Of a DNA stretch of 7,120 nucleotides, positions 1 to 5,677 are shown piece after piece (position 1 is the first letter of the stretch; each line of letters starts with the position of its first letter). Made by a program: the position numbers and the translations under genes. This stretch comes from Actinobacteria bacterium UBA3120 (GTDB lineage Bacteria; Actinomycetota; Actinomycetes; S36-B12), in assembly GCA_002365735.1 (NCBI GenBank), contig DEZY01000032.1:1-7120 (forward strand), read 5' to 3'. The notes beneath the pieces are model-generated. The model ran no database searches and was not told the DNA's origin. It was given only the letters and a program-made list of their open reading frames with translations.

Positions 1-22
1 CCTGAACCCCTAGGCTGGAACC

Positions 23-1195
23 ATGAGCCACCTTCCCAATGAGGAGCTGATCTCTGCGGCAACGAGTGAACTGGGCCGGGTGGGAGCCAGCGAACTGGGG
101 GTAATCGCCTCCCTGCGCGCCCAAGGCCATGACCCTGAGGCGGTAAGGGCGGCGATCGAGCAGTGTGAACTACGTTCAAAAGCCAGAATCGCCTGGAAGA
201 CCAGTGGGCAGACACGCCAGCATTGGTGGCTCACCCGAGACGGGCTTGAACAGGCCAGCCATCCACTCGTGGCCCAGTTCCACGCCAATCTGATCGTCCA
301 AAGCGGGGTAAACGACGTCATTGATCTCACGGCAGGCCTTGGCAGCGACAGCGCTGCTTTCATCGAAGCCGGTCTGCGCGTTACAGCGCTCGAGCGCCAC
401 CCCGACACTGCCGCGTTCCTGGCACACAACGTGCCCGCAGCGACCATATTGATCCGTGACTGCACCGAGGTTGATTTCGTGGACTATGCGGCCGACCAGT
501 ACCCAATATTTATTGACCCAGCACGGCGCGCAGGATCTCGCTCACCCGATGGTGCCCGCGCCCTCCCCGAACGCGACCCCGAACGTTGGTCGCCTTCCCT
601 GTCCTTTGTAACAGCTCTCGCCAACAGATTCCAGATCTACATGAAAGCAGCCCCTGCATTTGCTCCACCCCAAGGTTGGGCCCAATTCATGATCAGTGTC
701 GACGGGAGCCTGATCGAAATGTTCACTACAAATGCAATGACCGGGGTCTACGCGGTGATGATCGATTCACATACCGAGCAAACACACGTCATCTCAGCTT
801 CCCAAAACCCAACGGAAAGTGCAGCGATCGATATTTGCGTTGGCGGCATCCTCTATGAACTTGATCCCGCAATCACTCGCGCAGGGCTTACCCAACAGGT
901 CGCGGGTGAACTCGGTATTAGTCCAGCTGGTGAGAAGGGAATCTGGCTTTTTGGTACTTCACCTGTCCCGTTTGCCCACGCGCGAAAATACGCGGTGCAC
1001 GACCACTTCCCGGTCAAGGAGTTGAAGTCTCGGGTGGCACATCTACCCGGGATTGCGTTGAAAACAAAGGATTCACGGCGCGGAGTCAAAGAATTGCGCA
1101 AAACTTCCGGCAAAAACGATCACAACGAATGGGCGGTAGTCGTCCTGGGATCAGGGGCTAGCGAGCAGGCGGTCTTAGTGCAACGGGCACCGTGA
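23..1195 (+). CDS. SAM-dependent methyltransferase, THUMP-like family
   Basis: A 390-residue class I S-adenosylmethionine-dependent methyltransferase of the family with a C-terminal THUMP-like domain, common in actinobacteria. The substrate is not established; a nucleic acid, probably RNA, is inferred from the THUMP-like part. Residues 1-95 form a helical N-terminal region ending in the family-typical segment TRDGLEQASHPLVA (71-84). The SAM-binding motif I is DLTAGLGSDS at 101-110, and E124 in TALERHP (121-127) is the likely ribose-binding acid. FIDPARR at 163-169 is the motif IV equivalent (DPAR instead of DPPY or NPPY). YELDPAITRAG at 278-288 opens the THUMP-like domain, which runs to about residue 388. 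The length is normal and no key motif is missing. ATG at 23 is the first possible start because an in-frame TAG lies at 11-13; only a weak GG-rich site precedes it. It converges on the deacetylase and overlaps its tail. Family assignment is firm, molecular role is not. Confidence 0.9.
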   Translation: MSHLPNEELISAATSELGRVGASELGVIASLRAQGHDPEAVRAAIEQCELRSKARIAWKTSGQTRQHWWLTRDGLEQASHPLVAQFHANLIVQSGVNDVIDLTAGLGSDSAAFIEAGLRVTALERHPDTAAFLAHNVPAATILIRDCTEVDFVDYAADQYPIFIDPARRAGSRSPDGARALPERDPERWSPSLSFVTALANRFQIYMKAAPAFAPPQGWAQFMISVDGSLIEMFTTNAMTGVYAVMIDSHTEQTHVISASQNPTESAAIDICVGGILYELDPAITRAGLTQQVAGELGISPAGEKGIWLFGTSPVPFAHARKYAVHDHFPVKELKSRVAHLPGIALKTKDSRRGVKELRKTSGKNDHNEWAVVVLGSGASEQAVLVQRAP

Positions 1196-1913
1196 GCATT
1201 TCGGGGACGATGCTTTCCCGGGGAAGGTAATCCGCCAAATTCGCTGGGGTCAGTCCCGCATCACGGATTTTCTTCACTGCGATTTTCAAATCGCGTTTCA
1301 ACTTGGGAGAAAAATGCATTAAGACTATGGATCCGGGCCTTAACTTGGAGTTCGCATAAGAAATTTTTCCGTATCCCACCGATGCGTCCCACATCACAAT
1401 TTGTTCGATCCCGCATTTTTCACCCATGCGCCGGACTGCTCGCGAATCTTGAGCAGCACCGTATGGTGGTCGCAGCATCCACGGATACCAGTCGTACTTT
1501 TTCCCGAATCGTTTTTGCACGTAGCAAATCTCATGGTCCAAATCTGTAGACTTTTTCCCAAAGGATGCATGGGTTGCCGAGTGGTTTTGAATCGAGCCCC
1601 ATCGAGCAAACTCATTAAAATACTCTTTTGAATCCTTGATCGTCCATGAAGACAGGAATGCAGTAATGGGCAACCTATTTGCTGTGACATAGGCCAATGC
1701 ATTCTCAGGTTTATAGACTCCATCATCGATCGTGATAAAAGCGACTTTGTCCTTTGTTTTGATTCGATAAACGGATTTAGGGATCTTGGGGATCTGGCGC
1801 GAGGGCACCGTGGTCACTAAATCATTTTCGGTGGCGCTTGAGGTCACCAAAGCGCCGGACGCGGCGGAGAGAATCAATGCGCTTGCGACTACCGCGAGCA
1901 GAGCCCGACGCAT
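1158..1913 (-). CDS. Polysaccharide deacetylase (NodB/CE4), exported
   Basis: A 251-residue carbohydrate esterase family 4 protein, expected to remove N-acetyl groups from an extracellular polysaccharide such as peptidoglycan. Residues 1-28 look like a signal peptide or anchor (MRR followed by an Ala/Leu/Ser-rich hydrophobic core); no lipobox cysteine is visible. The NodB domain spans about 57-230. Motif 1 is TIDDG (61-65, catalytic base and metal Asp), motif 2 HSATH (111-115, two metal-binding His), motif 3 RPPYG (148-152) and motif 5 LMH (198-200). Motif 4 is MWDAS (174-178) followed by VGYG, without the usual tryptophan. All metal ligands are present, so it should be active. The mature part is rich in lysine and its core is lower in G+C than several neighbouring stretches, which could mean a different history. 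The ATG is supported by a GGAAGGGGG ribosome binding site. Its last 12 residues and stop are encoded antisense to the methyltransferase end. The exact substrate cannot be told. Confidence 0.9.
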   Translation of the reverse strand: MRRALLAVVASALILSAASGALVTSSATENDLVTTVPSRQIPKIPKSVYRIKTKDKVAFITIDDGVYKPENALAYVTANRLPITAFLSSWTIKDSKEYFNEFARWGSIQNHSATHASFGKKSTDLDHEICYVQKRFGKKYDWYPWMLRPPYGAAQDSRAVRRMGEKCGIEQIVMWDASVGYGKISYANSKLRPGSIVLMHFSPKLKRDLKIAVKKIRDAGLTPANLADYLPRESIVPEMLTVPVALRPPAR

Positions 1914-1919
1914 TGTTGG

Positions 1920-1928
1920 CCCCCTTCC
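1920..1928 (-). promoter_or_regulatory. Strong ribosome binding site of the deacetylase
   Basis: On the minus strand GGAAGGGGG lies 6 bases before the ATG at 1911-1913. It is the best Shine-Dalgarno match I see in the window and fixes the start of the deacetylase, in contrast to the weak sites in the overlapping genes of the tsa operon. Confidence 0.7.
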
Positions 1929-1940
1929 GACTAAGAATTA

Positions 1941-1967
1941 ATCACAAACTTTTCACAAGGGTAACCC
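1941..1967. promoter_or_regulatory. Possible operator: TCACAA direct repeat plus GGGTAACCC palindrome
   Basis: On the plus strand TCACAA occurs at 1942-1947 and again at 1953-1958, exactly 11 bases (one helical turn) apart, followed directly by GGGTAACCC (1959-1967), which is symmetric about its central A. The segment sits 28-54 bases upstream of the deacetylase start, in an A/T-rich stretch where its promoter should be. Direct repeats of a GTCACA-like half-site are known for the actinobacterial regulator MtrA, which controls cell-wall genes; the match here is only partial, so the link is a guess. I could not fix a -10/-35 pair. Confidence 0.3.
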
Positions 1968-1972
1968 GAAAG

Positions 1973-2003
1973 CCGACGCCAACACCAGCACACTGGGGGT
2001 CGG
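1973..2003 (-). terminator. Imperfect stem-loop after tsaD, possible operon terminator
   Basis: Just after the tsaD stop, the minus-strand transcript can fold CCGAC-CC-CCAG against CTGG-GG-GTCGG with a TGTG loop. That is 11 base pairs, interrupted on the 3' arm by bulges TGTT and C. It is followed by CTTTC rather than a clear run of U, so it would be a weak or non-canonical terminator. The position between the operon end and the promoter region of the next gene favours a role in ending transcription; chance folding is possible. Confidence 0.35.
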
Positions 2004-2004
2004 A

Positions 2005-3039
2005 TTAGAAATAAACCTCATTAACTGCCAGCGTCGAAGTGGCGGGAAAGTCCACCGGCGAAGGGATCGCCCCAATCCGGACCAGATGTGACCCCAGCGC
2101 CGCAACCATTGCTCCATTATCGGTACACAACCCCGGGCTTGGCACCCGTAATTCGATCCCGGCGGCAGCACAACGCTCTGCCGCTAAGGCACGCAGCCGT
2201 GAATTAGCCGCTACTCCCCCCGCAATCACCAAGTGCGGGGCGTCCTGGGCGACGGCAGCCTTGACCGCTTTGCTGGTCAAGATATCTGCAATCGCCTCCT
2301 GCACCGATGCGGCAACATCTGGCACTGAAATCGTGTTACCCGCCCGCTGTTGCTCTTTCACCCAGCGGGCCACAGCAGTCTTCAGTCCGGAGAATGAGAA
2401 ATTAAAGGCGTGAATCGGATCCGTTCGAAGGGCTCGTGGGAAATCGATGGAATCGCGATCACCACTTTGGGCCGCTTGGTCAATCATGGGTCCGCCAGGA
2501 AATGGCAATCCCAGTAGACGCGCAACCTTGTCGAACGCCTCTCCCGCGGCGTCATCAAGTGTTTGGCCGAGTGCCTCAAAGTTTCCGTCACTTACTTTTA
2601 TTAACGATGAATGACCGCCGGAAACTAACAATCCAACCACGGGTTCTGGTAGCGGTCCGTGTTCAAGCTCATCCACCATCACATGCGCTGCCAAATGATT
2701 GACGCCATAAATTGGTTTAGCCAATCCCAGGGCGATCGCCTTCGCAGATGCAACCCCAACAATCAGCGCACCGACCAGCCCGGGGCCCGCAGTGACCGCT
2801 ACTGCATCAATATCCGTCATCGAAATTCCTGCTTGTGAACAGGCAAGATTAATTGTGGGCAACATGGCTTCCAGATGAGCCCGGCTGGCCACCTCTGGAA
2901 CTACTCCACCAAATCGGGCGTGCTCGGGAGCACTTGATGCCAGGGCATTAGCCAAAAGGTCTCTGCCGCGAACGATCCCAATCCCTGTTTCATCACATGA
3001 AGTCTCAATGCCAAGAATTAATGGTTCATCAGCACTCAT
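2005..3039 (-). CDS. tsaD: tRNA t6A37 threonylcarbamoyltransferase subunit TsaD
   Basis: The catalytic subunit of the cytoplasmic TsaB-TsaD-TsaE complex, which transfers the threonylcarbamoyl group from threonylcarbamoyl-AMP to A37 of tRNAs reading ANN codons. At 344 residues it is full length for the Kae1/TsaD family (ASKHA fold). [11 protein letters not shown] is at 9-19. The metal ligands are H115 and H119 in NHLAAH (114-119) and D307 in CTDNGAM (305-311). SGGHSS (140-145), FSFSGLKTA (214-222) and [10 protein letters not shown] (274-283) are further family signatures. Older annotations call it Gcp, a glycoprotease, which is not its role. The ATG at 3037-3039 overlaps the rimI stop in an ATGA, so translation is probably coupled; the Shine-Dalgarno match is weak. 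It is the last gene of the minus-strand operon. In mycobacteria and Streptomyces I recall groES-groEL close downstream of tsaD; here the deacetylase follows instead. Confidence 0.97.
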   Translation of the reverse strand: MSADEPLILGIETSCDETGIGIVRGRDLLANALASSAPEHARFGGVVPEVASRAHLEAMLPTINLACSQAGISMTDIDAVAVTAGPGLVGALIVGVASAKAIALGLAKPIYGVNHLAAHVMVDELEHGPLPEPVVGLLVSGGHSSLIKVSDGNFEALGQTLDDAAGEAFDKVARLLGLPFPGGPMIDQAAQSGDRDSIDFPRALRTDPIHAFNFSFSGLKTAVARWVKEQQRAGNTISVPDVAASVQEAIADILTSKAVKAAVAQDAPHLVIAGGVAANSRLRALAAERCAAAGIELRVPSPGLCTDNGAMVAALGSHLVRIGAIPSPVDFPATSTLAVNEVYF

Positions 3040-3500
3040 GGGGAACTCTCGCGATTATCGCGACGCAGAATCACGGCATCAGTTCCGTCGGGGTAGTACT
3101 TGGCCCGCTTGCTAATCTCGGCAAAACCAAATGATGAATACATCGAAAGCGCGCTCGTATTGTCACTGCGTACTTCAAGAAAAATATAGGTCACACCCAA
3201 CTCCCGCGATCGGGCAACCAACTGATTAAGCAGTTTTCGACCGATGCCTTTTCCTTGAAAGGAATCTGCAATGGCAATTGTCTGAATGTCAGCATCACTA
3301 CCGGAAATGCTTAGCCCCGCGTACCCGCACAGTTCACCAGCGCTTTCCACAACAAAATAGTGATTGTGAAGTTGGGCTAACTCCCTCCACCATTGATCAA
3401 TTGACCAAGGGTCCAGCGGAAAGAGTTCCTGCTCAAGTGGGTTGACCACGTCAATATCCCACCAGCGCATGGGCCGAACCTTTATTATTGAAGTCGTCAT
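3036..3500 (-). CDS. rimI: RimI-type N-terminal acetyltransferase (GNAT)
   Basis: A 154-residue single-domain GNAT acetyltransferase of the RimI family, which moves acetyl from acetyl-CoA to the N-terminal amino group of a protein; in E. coli the target is ribosomal protein S18, in actinobacteria the targets may be broader. The acetyl-CoA pyrophosphate loop is QGKGIG at 82-87. [15 protein letters not shown] (107-121) is the typical motif B, with E109 and Y121 aligned by eye with the catalytic Glu and Tyr of Rim[15 protein letters not shown] (132-145) is the family C-terminal signature. The first 40 residues, rich in Trp (W13, W14, W32, W37, W38), form the usual RimI peptide-binding start. It overlaps tsaB and tsaD by 4 bases on each side (ATGA), which points to coupled translation in one mRNA. 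S18 as the target is inferred from the family. Confidence 0.93.
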   Translation of the reverse strand: MTTSIIKVRPMRWWDIDVVNPLEQELFPLDPWSIDQWWRELAQLHNHYFVVESAGELCGYAGLSISGSDADIQTIAIADSFQGKGIGRKLLNQLVARSRELGVTYIFLEVRSDNTSALSMYSSFGFAEISKRAKYYPDGTDAVILRRDNRESSP

Positions 3501-4093
3501 AACGAGACCGGTGGCTTCGGTTGAGCATCGGCTTCTCGCAAATACATGGGAGACAATTCGTATCGGTCACCGCGTTCAGCACGAGCGGCAATATCAATCG
3601 CGTGGGGCAGCACTCCATTTCGCAAAGGAACACCGAACTCAGCAGCCACACATGTGACGCTCTCAATGCGATCAACGCTTGGACCCGTAAGCCTGTTTCC
3701 GCGGCCGTCAAATCTTGCCCAGTAATACTCTTTCCGGCGGGCATCTGTTGCCACAATGAATTCGCTAGCCGGTGTATCCAGAGTTTCGTGAATAATTGAG
3801 TTGGCAGCGGCATCCAGAGAACATACGCCGACTACCGGTACCGACCAGGCTGCTGATAGTCCTTGGGCGAATGCAATTCCTACGCGTAGGCCAGTGAATG
3901 GACCAGGACCGACACCACACGCAATCAATTCGGGTAGGGAATTTGAATCGAGATTTAGTTGCATGAACAAAGTTCCGATTGCTTCGACATGCCCGCGGGC
4001 GTCGTAATGGCTGGCCTTCGATATTACCGTTCCTGAGTCAACAAGCGCGATTGAAGTCAATGCTGTTGACGTATCTACCGCAAGAATTAACAT
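3497..4093 (-). CDS. tsaB: tRNA t6A37 biosynthesis subunit TsaB
   Basis: The non-catalytic partner of TsaD: an ASKHA-fold protein that forms a heterodimer with TsaD and, with TsaE, makes the working t6A complex. It has 198 residues, slightly short but within the family range. LAVDTST (4-10) is the phosphate-1 motif, GVGPGPFTGLRVGI (60-73) the strongest TsaB signature, DARRKEYYWA (117-126) a conserved strand and SPMYLREADA (181-190) the usual C-terminal end. The HxxxH metal motif of TsaD is absent, as expected for TsaB, which separates it from its paralogue two genes on. The ATG at 4091-4093 overlaps the end of tsaE by 7 bases and no good Shine-Dalgarno is visible, so translation is likely coupled. 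The stop overlaps the rimI start in ATGA. Confidence 0.95.
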   Translation of the reverse strand: MLILAVDTSTALTSIALVDSGTVISKASHYDARGHVEAIGTLFMQLNLDSNSLPELIACGVGPGPFTGLRVGIAFAQGLSAAWSVPVVGVCSLDAAANSIIHETLDTPASEFIVATDARRKEYYWARFDGRGNRLTGPSVDRIESVTCVAAEFGVPLRNGVLPHAIDIAARAERGDRYELSPMYLREADAQPKPPVSL

Positions 4094-4536
4094 GCGAGCA
4101 CCGGTTCAATTCGCCCCAGGAACAACTCGCCCAAAGGCGACACGGCGGAGAAACCAACCGCATGCTCAGGGTCAATACGCATTTCGACTACGCAATCCCC
4201 AAACTCACCCGCCCACGGGATCCCCCACTCAACCAATGTCAGAGAGTTCTCAGCATCTAGTTCAGACCACAGGTCAAATAGTTGATCAGCTGCACCTACC
4301 CGATACACATCCAGGTGCAGTAGCCCGAGGCTGGCGACTGGCGGATAATACTTGCTCATGACAAATGTTGGACTGGTTACCGGTTCAGTGATTCCCAGGC
4401 CACGGGCAACCCCTTGGGCGAATGTGGTTTTTCCAGCTCCCAACTCACCAGTGAGAATCAAAACGTCACCACCGCGGGCAACCCCTGCAATTGATTCACC
4501 TAAAGTCTGCATCTCCTCTGGCGATTCAATCTTCAT
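4087..4536 (-). CDS. tsaE: tRNA t6A37 biosynthesis ATPase TsaE
   Basis: A P-loop ATPase that binds the TsaB-TsaD dimer and is needed for repeated cycles of t6A synthesis in bacteria. Counting from the ATG at 4534-4536 it has 149 residues. Walker A is GELGAGKTT at 30-38; SPTFV (55-59), HLDVYR (74-79) and LVEWG (101-105) are the conserved TsaE motifs. A longer reading begins at TTG (4567-4569) and adds 11 residues; I prefer the ATG because TsaE proteins usually begin shortly before the TxxLG helix (here EEMQTLGESIA) and because the longer form would overlap the hydrolase by 44 bases instead of 11. It sits between the hydrolase and tsaB with overlaps on both sides, so it is probably translated by coupling. 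Confidence 0.94.
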   Translation of the reverse strand: MKIESPEEMQTLGESIAGVARGGDVLILTGELGAGKTTFAQGVARGLGITEPVTSPTFVMSKYYPPVASLGLLHLDVYRVGAADQLFDLWSELDAENSLTLVEWGIPWAGEFGDCVVEMRIDPEHAVGFSAVSPLGELFLGRIEPVLAC

Positions 4537-5602
4537 GTTGGTCAAGTCTTTCAATGATTCGATCGACAAATCCAGTCAGCAGCTCATTTACTTCCTCATG
4601 GCGCTCGATCGTCACCATGTGACCACTTTCAGCGAACACAACAAATTCGGCACCCGGAACCCGCTCAATGATCGCCTCACTCATGGCAGGTGGAACCACG
4701 CGGTCTGATTCACCAGTAATCACCAAAGTTTCCACCTGCTGCAGTGGCTCAAGTGATTCGAGTGTGTTGTGCTCATAGATATTTGGTAAGAAATTAACCA
4801 AAATATTGAAATCGGTTGACGAAACCATGTCGGCGACGAATTCACCAGCACGGATCGGCGCAACGGATCCAAATGAATACAGGCGCGTAATAAGCAGGCC
4901 TAAATCCGTTTTGCTCCACCGTGAGTGCGAAAGCGCAACCCCACCTTTTGCTACCGCAGCAGCGACACCGGGAACGAGGCTTTGCACGAAGCGGGAGATT
5001 GGCATGGGCAAACCCAGGCTTGAGGTGGCAACCGATGTGGCTGAACTTGAAATTAGTCCCACTCCAATTACCCGCGCACCAAAAATCTCCGGGTGCTGTT
5101 CCACCAAGGCCAAAATAGACATGCCACCCATGGAGTGTCCAATTAGGATCAAGGGGTCATCGGTTGCGAGCTGGTTGATGACTGAATGCAAATCTCGCCC
5201 CAGTTGGGTAATGCTGTAATCCTGGCTCTGTGTACCGGTGACGCCGGTTGATTCGCCATGTCCCCTTTGATCGTAGAACACCAAGGTCGCCCGATCGCGT
5301 AAAGCGAGTCGTTGGTAGTACCAGGAATTGCGGTTCAAAGCGAAACCGTGTGGCAGCACGATTGTTACTCGAGAGCCGGGGAGTCGATCAACCTCGCCGA
5401 CAAGTAATGCGCCGTCAGAAGCCGTAACTTCGACCCGCTCACCGTGCAACGAATAAAACTCTGTCAAATCGACGTCACTGCTCGGGGTAGCGCTGAGCCG
5501 CATGACGAGTCGTTCAGCGGTAGCCCCTGCAGCGGCGCCGAGGGCCACCGCGCCAAGTGAGAGCGCGGCGCGCCCCGCTACCTTGCCAAAATCAACAGCC
5601 AC
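4526..5602 (-). CDS. Alpha/beta hydrolase with N-terminal hydrophobic segment
   Basis: A 358-residue alpha/beta-hydrolase-fold enzyme; the substrate is unknown. Residues 11-29 form an Ala/Gly/Leu-rich hydrophobic stretch after a short basic start, followed by ATAER, which may be a membrane anchor or signal peptide (A27-x-A29 could be a cleavage site). The core fold begins near 56. PHGF (84-87) supplies the oxyanion hole, DQRGHGES (111-118) is a conserved loop, and the nucleophile is S157 in GHSMGG (155-160). The acid is D300 in TGESDRVVPP (296-305) and the base H328 in ESGHM (325-329), so the triad is complete; roughly 185-275 is the cap. The start is GTG at 5600-5602, with an in-frame TGA 9 bases before it. 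I recall a similar hydrolase between alr and tsaE in Streptomyces, so the position seems conserved. Possible roles are lipid or cell-envelope ester hydrolysis, or peptidase activity; none can be chosen from sequence. Confidence 0.9.
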   Translation of the reverse strand: MAVDFGKVAGRAALSLGAVALGAAAGATAERLVMRLSATPSSDVDLTEFYSLHGERVEVTASDGALLVGEVDRLPGSRVTIVLPHGFALNRNSWYYQRLALRDRATLVFYDQRGHGESTGVTGTQSQDYSITQLGRDLHSVINQLATDDPLILIGHSMGGMSILALVEQHPEIFGARVIGVGLISSSATSVATSSLGLPMPISRFVQSLVPGVAAAVAKGGVALSHSRWSKTDLGLLITRLYSFGSVAPIRAGEFVADMVSSTDFNILVNFLPNIYEHNTLESLEPLQQVETLVITGESDRVVPPAMSEAIIERVPGAEFVVFAESGHMVTIERHEEVNELLTGFVDRIIERLDQHED

Positions 5603-5611
5603 CTGCGAACT

Positions 5612-5620
5612 TCACCACCT
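5612..5620 (-). promoter_or_regulatory. Likely ribosome binding site of the alpha/beta hydrolase
   Basis: AGGTGGTGA on the minus strand lies 9 bases before the GTG start at 5600-5602 and resembles AGGAGGTGA. It supports the GTG start and independent translation of the hydrolase after the 75-base gap behind alr. The same gap (5603-5677) is A/T-rich around 5630-5645 and could hold an internal promoter, for instance a TAAACT -10-like element, but no good -35 partner is visible. Confidence 0.5.
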
Positions 5621-5677
5621 AGCTTCTTAATTCGAGTTTATTGATCCGAACCGCACTATCGAATCACATTCACACGC

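Noticed and set aside
1..22. End of an upstream gene or promoter for the methyltransferase
   Set aside because: Only 22 bases are available. Stops occur at 3-5 and 11-13, but nothing shows that either one ends a real gene.
10..465. Minus-strand open frame of 151 residues
   Set aside because: Antisense to the methyltransferase N-terminal half, which has the true SAM motif; the composition (Ser, Trp, Arg rich) looks non-coding.
2039..2413. Plus-strand open frame of 124 residues
   Set aside because: Complement of the conserved C-terminal half of tsaD; Ala/Thr/Ser-rich without motifs.
4537..4569. TTG start adding 11 residues to TsaE
   Set aside because: The ATG at 4534-4536 fits the usual start of the family and lowers the overlap with the hydrolase from 44 to 11 bases. 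The TTG cannot be excluded from sequence alone.
4806..5219. Plus-strand open frame of 137 residues
   Set aside because: Shadow of the alpha/beta hydrolase on the other strand; no ribosome binding site or domain pattern.
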